Positions 22,001 through 40,060 of a stretch of 64,000 nucleotides of DNA are shown here, piece after piece; position 1 is the first letter of the stretch, and the number at the start of each line of letters is the position of its first letter. The DNA lies in assembly GCF_000321225.1 (NCBI RefSeq), contig NW_004450302.1:1855156-1919155 (forward strand), read 5' to 3'. A program made the translations under genes and the position numbers. This DNA comes from Odobenus rosmarus divergens (lineage: Eukaryota > Chordata > Mammalia > Carnivora > Odobenidae). The notes beneath the pieces were generated by a model that ran no database searches, was not told the origin of the DNA, and saw only the letters and a program-made list of their open reading frames with translations.

Positions 22001-25000
22001 ATCGCCACCATCCATCTCCCAAACTGAAACTTTTCATCTTCCCAAACTGAAACCATTACACACTAATTCCCCACTCGCCTTCTCCCTAAGCCCCTGGCAA
22101 CCACCACGCTACTTTCCGTCTCTGTGAACTAGACTATTCTAAGTACTTTATATATAAGTGGAATCATATAGTATTTGTCTTTCATGTCAGGCTTTTTTTC
22201 ACTTACCATAATGTCTTCAAGGTTCATGTGTATTGTAGCATGTGTCAGAATGGCCTTCTCTTTTAAGGTTGAATAATATTCCATTGTGTGTTTACCCGTT
22301 TTTCCGTCAAAGCGCAACTGGTATAGTAGTTAAGATTTTCCAGAGAAACAGAACCAATAGCGGGGCGCCTGGGTGGCTCAGTCATTGGGTGTCCGCCTTT
22401 GGCTCGGGTTGTGGTCCCGGGGTCTTGGGATTGAGCCCCACATCGGGCTCCCTCCTCAGTGGGGAGTCTGCTTCTCCCTCTCCAGCTCCCGGTGCTTGTG
22501 TTCCCTCTCTTGCTATCTCTCTCTGTGAAATAGATAAATAAAATCTTTAAAAAAAAAAAAAAAAAGAAAGAAAGAAACAGAACCAGTAGATGGTGCCGAT
22601 GGCTGGCTGGATGGATGGGTCAGTAGTTAGACAGACAGCCAGGTGTTTAGTATAAGGAATTGGCGTCCACAGTTATGGAGGCTGATGTTCCCAAGAGCTG
22701 CAGTCGGCATGCTAGAGAGACCCAGGAGGGCAGATGGTATAGTTTCAGTCTGGAGGCCAGTGGGCTCAAGACCTCGGAAGGGCCAATGTTTAGTCCATGT
22801 CTGAAGGCAGGAAGAAACTGATGTTCTAGCTCAGAGGGACTCGGGCAAGAGGAGCCCCTTTTACTCACAGGAGGGTCACCCTTTTTGTTCTGCTCAGGCC
22901 TTCAACTGATTGGATGAGGCCCACCCACATTAGGGAAAGCAGTCTGCTTTATTCCTTTTGCTAATTCGCATGTTAATCTCATCTACAAACACCTTCACAG
23001 ATGCACCCAGAATAATAGCTGACCAAATGTCCGGGCACCAAAAATTAACCATCGCACTTGGATCGATTCACTGTGAATAGTGTGGCTGTGCGCATGGGCT
23101 TTACGAACGGCTTTCTTTCCTAGCAAGCTTTTCCTTCATCACCGCCTGCTCTGTCTGCCTTTATTCTGCCTCTCAGTTTGCCCAGAGTCCTTCTCCTTCC
23201 TGTCCTCCCTTTCTCCCTACTCTTCTGAGAGGAAGTTAAGGCAGTTTGCACATTTCACTTGTTTTCACTTGCCTTTGCTTTCTCGGTGTTCTCAGGTGGG
23301 TAGGAGTGGGTGTGGGTCGTGGACTCTCTTCTGGGACCTCGGCCCCTCTCCTTGGACCTTGGGAAGGGCGCGTCCAGAGGTGCTTGGTGTGGTGCCCCCC
23401 ACCTTTCTCTCTAGAGGAGAGGCTGCTGATCTATCATCGGGCTTCTTGTGCTTTTAGAAGCCCAGGAGCCTGTCCGTCGGGCAGTTTCCCGGCGACCGCG
23501 GCCGAGTGCCCGGCTCGGGCTGCGCGGCGCTCGCGGGCTGCTTCCGTCCGGCTTTGCGCCAGCGACTGTGGCCTCGGGGTGCGCGGAGCTGGAGTGCCCG
23601 CTGGCCGGCTGCACCTGTGTCCGCCCCTCGCTTTCGTTCTTCAGGTCACGGAGTCGCAGCCCGGGGGCCCCGAGACACCGTCCCGCTCGGGAGGCTTGTG
23701 CGGACGCCGGCCCTGCGCCAGCCGCTTCGGACGTCCGGGAAGACGTTCGAGTGGCGCTTGGCTCTTTCTTAGGGGCTGTTCCCTTTTCTTTTCCTTCTTC
23801 TCGCCGTCCTTGCCCTGACTGGTACGGGAGCTGGTACGTGGTGGTTCGGGCTCTGCCTGTGGCCGTCCGTCAGAGGCACGTTGTACCTCACAGCCCAGCG
23901 CGCGCACGCAACGGACCCACTGTCCGCCTCCTTCCTCCTATGACCTCTCACACTTTCTGTTCTATTTCATAGTATTTCATAATTAAAAAAATCCTGGCCC
24001 CAGCCTCCTGACATAGATCTTGGGCCCCTGATGGGTGACGTCTGTGGTCCGAAGGACGCTGGCCTCGGCGCGCCGCGGCGTCCCGCTCCTCGCGCCGACT
24101 CGCCGCAGCCTCTCTTGATCCCAGACCGAATGGGCCTCCTCCCTCGGGGTTCCTCGTGGCTCTCCTGCCACAGCTTCTGCCTGCCTGGCCGCTCCGCGTC
24201 CGCAGGCTGCCTCAGCTGCTCTCCCCAGGGAGGTCCCCCGCCCCCTGCCCTGGCCTCCCACGGCTCCGTGCCCTCGGGAGCGGCTGTCCTCCCCGCGGGG
24301 CCCTGAGCTCACTGAAGGCAGAGCCTGGATGGCTTGTTCTCGCCCGTGTTTGAGAACCGGAGAATGGCCTTGAAGGGAGTGCCTTTTCTCCCCTTTCCAG
24401 ACGCCCCCGGGGATGCCCCGGGGAACGTCTTCCTCCATCTCTCCTTCCCCGCCTGCCCTAGTTCCTGGCCCAGCTGAAGATCATGGACTACAGCCTGCTG
24501 GTGGGCATCCACGACGTGGACCGGGCGGAGCAGGAGGAGATGGAGGTGGAGGAGCGCGCTGAGGACGAGGAGTGTGAGCCCGACGGGCTGGGAGGCAGCC
24601 TGCTCTGCTCCTACGGCACGCCGCCCGACAGCCCGGGCAACCTGCTCAGCTTCCCCCGCTTCTTCGGCCCCGGGGAGTTCGACCCCTCTGTTGACGTCTA
24701 TGCCATGAAAAGCCATGAAAGTAAGTAGGAGCCCGCGTCTGCCCTGCCCACCCCTGGCCCCCCCGTGCGACCCCCTCAGGCCCATTGTTTAGACGCCCCT
24801 CTGGGTGTCTGGACGCTCCCCCCCCTTCACTGCTGACTTTGGCCTTCTCCTGCTTGCGGGCTCTCCTCCCGATCTGTCACCAGGAACTCTGGCTTCTGGG
24901 GCCCTGGGGCCCTTCTCTGTCAGGCGTTCCTTCCCCTCTCTGCTTGTCCTGGAAGGCGGAGGCTTGGCTCGGCCCCAGTTCATGGTTCTAAACCCTGAGA

Positions 25001-25830
25001 AAGACTGTCCACAAACCAGAGAAGAGCTCTGGAGGCTTCTGAGAAGGGCCCATTAGCATTCCTTTCCTCAGGGCCACAATGCCAGCAGTGGGTCTGGGCC
25101 TCAGGTCTGCAGGGTTCTGGGCCGGCTGTTCCTGCCCTCTTCCTCCCCTGCCCCCCCCAGGTGCCCCCAAGAAGGAGGTCTATTTCATGGCCATCATCGA
25201 TATCCTCACGCCGTACGATGCGAAGAAGAAAGCCGCCCATGCTGCCAAGACGGTGAAGCACGGGGTGAGTCCCCCCTGCCGCCCCTGGGCCTCCTGCTCT
25301 CAGACGCCCCTGCCCCCCCCCCCGGGCACCCCTGCCACTCTCCCTGCCGGGCGATTTTCCCCTGCTTTGCTGGGTGTGACCGCAGGTAACAGCTTGGTTT
25401 ACCTGCCCACGCTCCTCCCCAGAGAACCCTTTTCGCCTTGGACTTGAAGCTCCTGTCTCCACAAAGGGACCCCACCCAGAGATCCCGAGTCTCTCTTCTG
25501 CCTCCCCACCACCTTGCCGCTCCTTCAAGGGGCGCAGGCTCGGGGTTGTGAATCCGAGGAGTGAGGCCAGGGCCACTCTGAGACGGAACCGCTCCTCCAG
25601 ACGGCCTGCCCAGCCTGAGGTGTAGCCTTGCTCTCCCGCGCCGAACTGGAGGCTCCTGAATCCCCGGGCTCCTCCCAGCTGCAGCCTCCCAGTAGCCACC
25701 CAGTTAGGGCCAGGAGCTTGACCTGAGTCATGGCCTCTCTGTGTTACAGGCAGGGGCTGAGATCTCGACTGTGAACCCTGAGCAGTACTCCAAACGCTTC
25801 AACGAGTTCATGTCCAACATCCTGACGTAG
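3848..25830 (+). CDS. PIP4K2B: PIP4K2B, phosphatidylinositol-5-phosphate 4-kinase type-2 beta (10 coding exons)
   Basis: The enzyme phosphorylates PI(5)P at the 4-position to give PI(4,5)P2 and is partly nuclear. The coding exons are 3848-4006, 13119-13216, 16028-16124, 18479-18631, 19488-19634, 20584-20622, 21108-21221, 24462-24720, 25161-25264 and 25750-25830. They total 1251 nt, or 416 residues, the family length. All introns are GT-AG. Visible residues: Lys150 in FVIKTV (ATP Lys), the GTP-sensing TRNVF motif with Thr201, Asn203 and Phe205, Asp278 in MDYSLL (catalytic), Asp369 in IIDILT (metal), and Ala381 in the activation loop, where PIP5K enzymes have Glu. The acidic helix [15 protein letters not shown] (295-308) is the nuclear-localising insert of the beta isoform, and Ser326 in PPDSPG is the known stress-kinase site. 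The start [13 protein letters not shown] identifies beta. Introns 1 and 7 are the longest. Confidence 0.98.
6674..6792 (+). mobile_element. Carnivore tRNA-derived SINE, old CACCCAGCTGGCTCAG type
   Basis: The head is GGGGCACCCAGCTGGCTCAG, the body includes GACTCTTGATCTCGGGG and TTGGGTGTAGAG, and the tail is A-rich. Confidence 0.85.
7261..7440 (-). mobile_element. Carnivore SINE
   Basis: It begins with T-rich AAGATTGATTTATTTGA and ends GAGCCACCCAGGCGCC, the reverse complement of the head. Near-identical GGCTATTTATATATTT repeats on both sides are the target-site duplication. Confidence 0.92.
7561..7746 (-). mobile_element. Carnivore SINE
   Basis: A GAGAGG-rich tail side leads to GAGCCACCCAGGTACCCC. 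The flanks carry imperfect TTGAGTTATAAGAGTTCTT copies. Confidence 0.9.
7767..7940 (-). mobile_element. Carnivore SINE
   Basis: Poly-T and AAGATTTTATTTATTTATT start the element, and GAGCCACCCAAGCGCCC ends it. Confidence 0.92.
8204..8393 (-). mobile_element. Carnivore SINE
   Basis: It runs from AAGATTTTATTTATTTATG to GAGCCACCCAGGTGCCCC and interrupts the LINE fragment. Confidence 0.92.
8483..8691 (-). mobile_element. Carnivore SINE with 17-bp target-site duplication
   Basis: A perfect direct repeat GGAACAGATTCATTCTT flanks it at 8466-8482 and 8692-8708, which shows insertion by target-primed reverse transcription. Confidence 0.95.
9568..9757 (-). mobile_element. Carnivore SINE
   Basis: Poly-T leads to AAAGATCTTATTTATTTG, with the usual CATGACCTGAGCCGAAGGC core and a degraded head near 9750. 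Confidence 0.88.
11215..11520. mobile_element. Old L1-like fragment
   Basis: Blocks such as CAATACATAGAACACTTCTG and ATATAAATGGATTCATGCAG resemble old mammalian L1 3' sequence. The assignment is by eye. Confidence 0.45.
12663..12848 (+). mobile_element. Carnivore SINE with 17-bp target-site duplication
   Basis: It starts GGGCGCCTGGGTGGCTCAG and ends in an ATAAATAAATCTTT A-tail. AGAAATTCCAGAGTGAG flanks it at 12646-12662 and 12849-12865. Confidence 0.95.
13119..13216 (+). CDS. PIP4K2B: PIP4K2B coding exon 2
   Basis: It encodes residues 54-85 plus two bases of Lys86, beginning [13 protein letters not shown]. The acceptor is TTTGCAG and the donor is GTAAGT. Confidence 0.97.
14225..14890. mobile_element. 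Old interspersed repeat, probably an ERVL/MaLR-type solitary LTR
   Basis: Blocks such as GCTAGAGTGGCTCACAGAAC, GTTTATTATAAAGGATACAA and GAAATTCCAAGGGTTTTAG resemble an old mammalian LTR. No internal viral genes are present. The SINE at 14579-14720 splits it. The class is uncertain. Confidence 0.45.
14579..14720 (-). mobile_element. Carnivore SINE, short variant
   Basis: A long poly-T is followed by AAGTAGGCTCCATGCCCAG, and it ends GAGCCACCCAGGCACCCC. TTCCAAAAGT lies on both sides. Confidence 0.85.
16028..16124 (+). CDS. PIP4K2B: PIP4K2B coding exon 3
   Basis: It completes Lys86 and encodes [19 protein letters not shown] through GIDDQDYQ (118). The donor is GTACAG. Confidence 0.97.
16125..18478 (+). 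other. PIP4K2B: PIP4K2B intron 3
   Basis: This is a 2.35 kb GT-AG intron of unique-looking, moderately GC-rich sequence. I see no repeat head, RNA gene or exon in it. Confidence 0.8.
18479..18631 (+). CDS. PIP4K2B: PIP4K2B coding exon 4 (nucleotide loop, Lys150)
   Basis: It encodes residues 119-169, including the glycine-containing GRCGTRF loop and Lys150 in [10 protein letters not shown]. Confidence 0.98.
18632..19487 (+). other. PIP4K2B: PIP4K2B intron 4
   Basis: This is an 856-base GT-AG intron, GC-rich and with scattered CpGs. No repeats are seen. Confidence 0.85.
19488..19634 (+). CDS. PIP4K2B: PIP4K2B coding exon 5 (GTP-sensing motif)
   Basis: It encodes residues 170-218. TRNVF gives Thr201, Asn203 and Phe205, the residues known to let the beta isoform use GTP. 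Confidence 0.98.
19635..20583 (+). other. PIP4K2B: PIP4K2B intron 5
   Basis: This is a 949-base GT-AG intron. An L2/MIR-like piece sits near 20310-20420. Nothing else is recognised. Confidence 0.8.
20584..20622 (+). CDS. PIP4K2B: PIP4K2B coding exon 6 (39-nt micro-exon)
   Basis: It encodes only [13 protein letters not shown] (219-231), in phase 0 on both sides, so skipping would keep frame. The acceptor is CTTGCAG and the donor is GTATGT. Confidence 0.96.
20623..21107 (+). other. PIP4K2B: PIP4K2B intron 6
   Basis: This is a 485-base GT-AG intron. I see nothing in it. Confidence 0.85.
21108..21221 (+). CDS. PIP4K2B: PIP4K2B coding exon 7
   Basis: It encodes residues 232-269, [18 protein letters not shown] through LKRDVE, in phase 0 on both sides. 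Confidence 0.97.
21318..21410 (+). mobile_element. Carnivore SINE, old short copy
   Basis: It has GTGTCTGGCTGGCTCAGTTG and GACTCTTGATGTTGGGG, then an A-rich tail. GAAAAATTGA(G/A)TTCAC repeats flank it. Confidence 0.85.
21886..22320. mobile_element. L1-family LINE fragment
   Basis: Blocks such as AAATATACATAACATAAAAT, GTGGCATTAAGTACATTCAC and GAATAATATTCCATTGTGTG are typical of old mammalian L1 sequence. Subfamily and orientation are not assigned. Confidence 0.65.
22321..23055. repeat. Old interspersed repeat, class not assigned, split by a SINE
   Basis: The blocks TTTTCCAGAGAAACAGAACC, CCTTCAACTGATTGGATGAG and AAAATTAACCATCGCA occur at many mammalian loci. The SINE at 22362-22570 interrupts it. 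Confidence 0.5.
22362..22570 (+). mobile_element. Carnivore SINE
   Basis: It has the full GGGGCGCCTGGGTGGCTCAG head and an A-tail. AGAAACAGAACCA(A/G)TAG flanks it on both sides. Confidence 0.94.
23450..24340. promoter_or_regulatory. Intragenic CpG-rich block in PIP4K2B intron 7
   Basis: CpG dinucleotides are dense here (for example CGGCGACCGCGGCCG near 23490 and GGCGCGCCGCGGCG near 24065) between ordinary CpG-poor intron sequences. It has no recognised exon. It could be an orphan CpG island or an alternative start. Long open frames here come from the GC content. Confidence 0.55.
24462..24720 (+). CDS. PIP4K2B: PIP4K2B coding exon 8 (catalytic Asp278, acidic insert)
   Basis: It encodes residues 270-355 plus one base. 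It contains [13 protein letters not shown], the acidic helix of the beta isoform, and [18 protein letters not shown] with Ser326. Confidence 0.98.
24721..25160 (+). other. PIP4K2B: PIP4K2B intron 8
   Basis: This is a 440-base GT-AG intron ending in a C-rich tract, CCCCCCCCAG. Nothing else is seen. Confidence 0.85.
25161..25264 (+). CDS. PIP4K2B: PIP4K2B coding exon 9 (activation loop)
   Basis: It encodes Ser356 to Gly390, with Asp369 of IIDILTPYD and the loop [14 protein letters not shown], in which Ala381 marks PI5P specificity. Confidence 0.98.
25265..25749 (+). other. PIP4K2B: PIP4K2B intron 9
   Basis: This is a 485-base GT-AG intron with a C run near 25313-25323. No repeat or exon is seen. 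Confidence 0.85.
25750..25830 (+). CDS. PIP4K2B: PIP4K2B coding exon 10
   Basis: It encodes [16 protein letters not shown] through [10 protein letters not shown] and stops at TAG 25828-25830. Confidence 0.98.
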   Translation, partial: AGAEISTVNPEQYSKRFNEFMSNILT

Positions 25831-28800
25831 TTACCTTCTACCTTCAGCCAGAGCCAGAGAGCCCGATGTGGGGCCGGGGTCGGAAAAGGGAGAGGGTGTA
25901 TTTGGGCTGGATGGGAGGGTGGGGAGCAGAGGGGAGGGCTTTGGTGAGGAGCCGGCAGCCCAGGTTGGAGAGACTAGCTGGGGGGGAGGGGAGGTGCTGC
26001 GTGCTCACGTACTCACAGGGCGCACCTCACCTTCCGCTCACCCTGGATTTTCCCCCCATTTGACCCAGGTTGAAAAGGGGTTTCCTTTTTGTTCCCTTGT
26101 AACTTTTTACAATACTTTGGGGCTAGAAAGGACTTTGTAGGTTTATGTGGGTTTCGTTTCTGCAATCTCATCGCTCCAGGTTTGCTATTTATAATGATGT
26201 ATGTCATCACCCCATCACCCTCCCCATCCCTGCCCTGCTCTGGGCTCCCTTCAATGAAAGAGGCACCCCATGGCCCCGGCCGAGGGTCCAAGTGCTCTGA
26301 TACCAGAGGAGAGGAAGTCAGACACCTCAGCCCTGCTGCATTGGGTCTTGTCTGGATTAACTTTTTTAATTTTATGGAGTACTGTGTACAACTTCCTCCA
26401 CCTTTTCACCTCGGATCCAAGTGAAATGTTACTGGATTCCTCCATGTAAATGCTGTCCTCCCGAAGGAACGCTCCAGATCAACATCAGGCATCTTGGGTG
26501 AGGAGAGATCTCCCAGGGGCGTGAGTTCATCCTCACGGGATGGTTGGGAGTGGGGGTCGAGGCTGGGCACTTGGACAGCTGGTCCTCACAGAACCCCGTG
26601 GACATCACCCATGCCCCTGGCCCCTGGCCTTGCCACGTCCTGTCTATAAAGCCTGCCTCCCGCTGGGTCAAGAGGAACTAGGAAGCATCTTTATGGATAG
26701 CAGGACCCCCAGACGCTGCGGGGTGTCAAATGAGGTCTTGTGCCCTCCATCCATTTACTTCCTTCTGACCTTGGCCCAGGTGCCTGCCCTTGTACTTGAG
26801 CTTTTCGCTGGGGCGCATCTCCACACGCCTGGGGCCCTCCTTGCAGAGATATGTCTTCAAGCGCCAGGGTCACTGTGTAGATGATCTGATACCTTGTGCC
26901 TGTGGTCTGTCCCCTGGACGGTCGTGGCCAGCAGGGTGTGCGCCCCCCCGCCACCTTGGAGGGTGGCACCCAAGCCTGAGGTTGCTTCAGAGTCACTTGA
27001 GGAGGGGACCCAGGAAATGCAACTTGGAGGCTTGATATGGGGGATCGACCTGGCCCCGGCTTTGGGGCTGTTTTCCTTGATGCCCCTGTCTCGACCTTTA
27101 GCAGACCTGCCACCCCCCGGGCTTCCCCAGGAGTGGCATCCTGCAGCTTTCTTCAGGGCCTCCACCCAGCTGCTGAGCGACCCAGGTCTCGGAACTGAGC
27201 CACATGCCCTCCTGTGACACCACCAGAACAGTCTGGTCTGGCTCTGAAGGAAACAGCCCTGTGTTGGGGGAGGTACATTCCTGCATCTTCTCACCCCCTT
27301 ACCAGGAACTGGGGATTTAGGTTGAGATATGGTAAAACTTGTAGATAACCCCACAGATGCGAAGGAAGTTTATAGAAACATTGGAACGAATGGATTGGTT
27401 TCCTGTGGCTCCCTCCAAGCCTGGCCGAGCTCAGCTTCTGAAGCAGGAACCAGCACCATCTCCGGGCCCTACCCGCAGCTTTTAGGTCAGGGAGGAATGG
27501 AGGCAGCATTCTTGGACCCCGCGGGGGTTGCTGGAACCATTCTGGAAGAGGCAAACAGGTCAAACAACCGCCCTGGCTCCAGAAAGCGGTCGCAGGTAGC
27601 TCCTAACCGCAGCGGCAAGACCAAGTGACTTGGGGAAGAACTTGGAACCAAGAGGCTCATGGAGAAAATCGATCTGACTTGGGAAGGGATTACGTAGGAA
27701 TAATGTTTGGACTTGATTTCCCCACCTCCTAATCAAGAATGAAAATTCAGATCTGCCCCTCGAGAGGCCCAGCATCTTCCGAGCTTGGTGGGCTGTGCTC
27801 CCGCCGCCGCCCCAGCCTCGGGCTCCCGCCGGCTTCCTGCATTTGGGCCGCTGATCATGTTGCCATCGTGTGTATGAAAAGTGTAACACAATCCATCAGT
27901 TAAAGATGAGCTACCAGGTATCTAACTTCTTTAACATTGAGTTTTTGTGTTTTTATGGGTTTCTTTTTCTTTTTTTTTTTTTTGGTATATTGTTTACATT
28001 TTGAGAGTAGCGTTCTGTTTCAAATGCTCTTTTTGTTTTTCTGACAGTATTGTTGTTTGGGTCAAAACATTTGAACTGTGGTTGGGTGGATTTTAGATTT
28101 TTTTTTTAAAAGGTCATTCTCTGTGCTATCTTCAAAACCTTGGGTTTAGCCCTCTAATTCCTTTGGCATCGAATGTTCAAAAGCTGTTTATCTTGGTTTA
28201 TACCAGTTTTCTTTCTCTTTTTGTAATGATGCAGGTATATTTGGTTTGTGGTCTGAATGTGGAGAAAGTGAACTGACCCCCCAGCTCATGTCTGCCCCCA
28301 TTCCTTTCTCCGAGCCCCCCTGTTCCCTCTCTGGGTGGTAGAAGGCGTCCAAAGGCCAGGGGCTAGCCTCAGCCTCCCTCTCCGGAGCCCGGGAGAAAAG
28401 CTCCAAGAGTCTCACAGCACCCCCAGAATAATCTGGGGTCTCCCAAGAACAAGAGTGTAAGAGTAGGACGTGACTGACGGGGGTGAAGCGTAGAGGGGGA
28501 AGCCTGCGCAAGGCTCCTCGCCCTTCCCCGGCTCGACCGCCTTGCCAGTCGCAGCTTCTCCCACCCTGAAGCCTGTGGCTGAGAAGCCAGTCTCCCAGGC
28601 CTCGCAGCCCAAGCGAGGGTTCTCCGAGAACGCCACTGAGACACTAGAGGAAGGCCTCTGGCCCTTGTTCCTTTGAATGAGCCACGGAGTGTGCGCCCCC
28701 CCCCGCCGCGGGCTCCTTCCCCGTGCCCTGCGGTGTGAGGGCCCCCGGCAGAAGCCAGCAGTTCCGGGAGCGGACTGAGCCGGTGCTCCCCCTCTCCTTA

Positions 28801-29830
28801 CCTAGCTCAGGGGTTACTGGTCTGGGGCAGGTGCCATGAGTCGCCCCTGGGGCTGGTCTCAGTGGCACCCCCTAAGTTCCCACCACAGGCAGCTTTCCCT
28901 CCCTCTCCCTCCTTGTTTCTCTTGCCTGTGCTTTAGGCCTCAAACAGGGCCCCTGGTCGTGCTCAGGGCTGGGGACTACAGACTCCTGACCTACCGACGT
29001 TCCGCTCTTCAGTGCGCCAGGGCCTGCCCTGGGGAGGTGGACCAAAGACCCGGGGCTTTTCTCAGCAGCCAGTCCCACCCTCCCAGTTGTCTTTTTACCA
29101 ATTCAAGTGGGGAGGGAATGAACTTCGACACTCCCTGGCATTTGAGCTACTCGAGTGTCGGGGGCCAGAAGGGACTGTGTAACAGCTCTGGCCTTAGAAC
29201 TGTGGCTCCCCCAAGTCTAGGGACCCCACTTCTTTCTGGAAGAAATGGCGGTGGGAGGGTCCAGCCTGAGCACAGGAATCCCAGGGAAAACCCAGTTGAA
29301 CAACTGCCCCCAAATCTACCAGCCATCTGCAGGGGGCAGGGACACAGCCCACCTTCCCTTGGAGACGTGCCACGTATGAAGAGCACCTCTAACGGGAAGA
29401 GGAGACTCAGCTGTCCCTAGCGGGTTGTGCTGAGATCCTTGGGAGGCTGGGGAGGAAACTTCCAGAGGAGCCCCCTCCCCTGCTCAGAGCTGTTTTGTGA
29501 GTTGTGAACCAGCAGCCTTTGGGGCGGGGGGGGCGCCGAGCTGCTTGGGACACCCGGACATCAGGTCAGATCATTGTCATCAAAAAATGTGAGTGAAGCT
29601 TAGATTCACCTCGTGGGGTAGTGGGACACACTGGCACCCATCATATGGACGTGACTTCTTGGTTTCGCGCTGCGACCTCCATTTTTTTAAATAGGAATTT
29701 TCAACCCCTTGTGCTTGTCTAATGTCTGCTCAGAACAGTTCAAGACCCTGTTACTGTTTTAAAATGCATGCATGTTAAGATGAATCTCCAACCCAAGGAA
29801 CAAATAAAACTCAAAAAGCTTTGTGTACAC
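25831..29830 (+). other. PIP4K2B: PIP4K2B 3' UTR, about 4 kb
   Basis: The sequence is uninterrupted by SINEs from the stop codon to the AATAAA at 29803, as expected for a long, exonic 3' UTR. T-rich stretches near 27960-28110 could bind RNA regulators. The open frames in it are not coding. Confidence 0.75.
29803..29808 (+). terminator. PIP4K2B: Poly(A) signal AATAAA of PIP4K2B
   Basis: The hexamer is followed about 20 bases later by the T/G-rich TTTGTGTACACATGTGTC, a good downstream element. Confidence 0.75.
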
Positions 29831-30192
29831 ATGTGTCATGCGTGAGTCCTTTGGAGATGAGCCTTTATTTTTTTCAGAATTAAAAGGTTTGGGTCCCAGT
29901 TTCAAAGGTTGCTTGGACAAAATCCGTGTGTGACTTGAGTTTGGAGAAAGAATATAGGCTAGAACTTAGGCCGCCGACTTCCAGATCTGGCTAGTGATCC
30001 TGACCCTTCTGTGCACACCGAGAAATGGACAAACCACCGGCCCTCACTTCTCCAGCTGTGTAAGACCAACACCGGCGGGGGGGGAGGGCCCACACACCTA
30101 CCACACCTGTCCCTGCTCTCCCTTAACTAGCTACGTGGTCACCTCGCGTATCTCATGTTCTCCATGTAGACTCTCAGCTTAAAATCTAGGGG

Positions 30193-30490
30193 TTCTCCCA
30201 GTGTGGTCCTCGACCAGCTGTGTCAGCAGCAGCTGGGAGTCAGAAATAAATTCCCAGGTCCCTCTGCAGATCCGAATCAGAAACGGTTTTAACAGGCCCT
30301 CCAGGTGATTCTGATGGAGGCTCAAGTTAGGGAACCACCGCCACAGGTTGCAAGCTGGAATCATTTGGGAAGCTTTTAGGAAAGACAGGTGCCTAGGCCT
30401 TTAAAAGCCAGTTAAGTCAGAATCTTGAGGGATGGAATCAAAGTATCTGTGTGACTAATGTGCAGCCAAGGTTAAGAAATGCCGAACCAC
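30193..30490. mobile_element. MER5-like hAT-Charlie DNA transposon remnants
   Basis: The stretch TCTCCCAGTGTGGTCCTCGA through CCAGGTGATTCTGATGGAGG resembles a MER5A element. A second, weaker copy follows. The match is by memory of the consensus. Confidence 0.55.
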
Positions 30491-30564
30491 AAGGGTATTA
30501 CTTGTGGCTACTTGGCCCAATTTCTACCTGAAACAATGAAAGATTTAAGAGTTTTCCAGCAGAA

Positions 30565-30750
30565 CTGAGTGAAAAGGATTCTAGACTTTGGGGTCAAATG
30601 GAATATGGGTTTTCATCGTTGCTCCACCACTTATTAAAGTGGCCTTGAGCAAATTAACTGCCTTAAGTCGCCATGATGATTAAATCTCAGAATGTGTAAA
30701 GCACTTTGTGCCAGGCTTAGCACACAGCAGGCACTCAGCAAATCATCTGT
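30565..30750 (+). mobile_element. MIR element remnant
   Basis: It has GCTCCACCACTTATTAAAGT, TTGAGCAAATTAACTGCC, GATTAAATCTCAGAATGTG and GCCAGGCTTAGCACACAGCA, the classic MIR order. Confidence 0.65.
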
Positions 30751-30951
30751 AGATGTTACCCCACTGGTGCACCAGTAGAGGATGCTCTAAGTCAAGAAGA
30801 AAACCCAAGGGCTGAGCTATACCCAGAGGAGCTCTTTGTAACTACCAAGCTGGGGACAAAGATCTCTGGTAAAAGACCCAAAGACAAAAAAGCAGAAGTG
30901 AAAGAACTATTTTTTAAAAAAAAAAAAAAAAAAGGCTCTGGGAAGAGAGGG

Positions 30952-39719
<8,768 letters not shown>

Positions 39720-39730
<11 letters not shown>

Positions 39731-40060
39731 GACGGCGGTGTTGTGAGACCTCCAACCACCACAATTCCAGGCAACCGGCTACAGCCCTCCCAGCGCAGCC
39801 ACTCTTGCTGCCTTTTCGGTGCGCGCCGAAAGGCCGACCCTTCCGGGACACTTTGACTTCCTATTGGCTGTACCCTCTGTCAATCATCAGCACGGGAGTT
39901 TGGTTGAGAAGCCAAAACCGAGAATGGGACGGCGGAAAGTGAAAAGTCACGGTGAGTGCGGAAGGGCCTGGCGCCGCGGTGCGAGCCGGGATCGCGGCGG
40001 GCCCGGACTCCAGACGCCAAATCCCGGGGCGGGGACCTGTGGCACGTGGGCTGGCGAAGC
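39720..40060 (-). promoter_or_regulatory. PSMB3: PSMB3 CpG-rich promoter
   Basis: On the minus strand an AGCCAATAGG (NF-Y type) box lies at about 39861-39870, a CCGGAA ETS-type core at 39841-39846, and GC-rich sequence leads to the start codon. There is no TATA box. The start site is probably between 39740 and 39840. Confidence 0.7.

Larger units (their letters stand above)
21222..24461 (+). other. PIP4K2B: PIP4K2B intron 7
   Basis: This 3.2 kb GT-AG intron carries two SINEs, an L1-like fragment, another old repeat and, at 23450-24340, an unexpected CpG-rich block. Confidence 0.85.

Noticed and set aside
23246..23972. Long frames inside PIP4K2B intron 7
   Set aside because: They track the CpG-rich block and have no homology I recognise. 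The block itself is reported as a finding.
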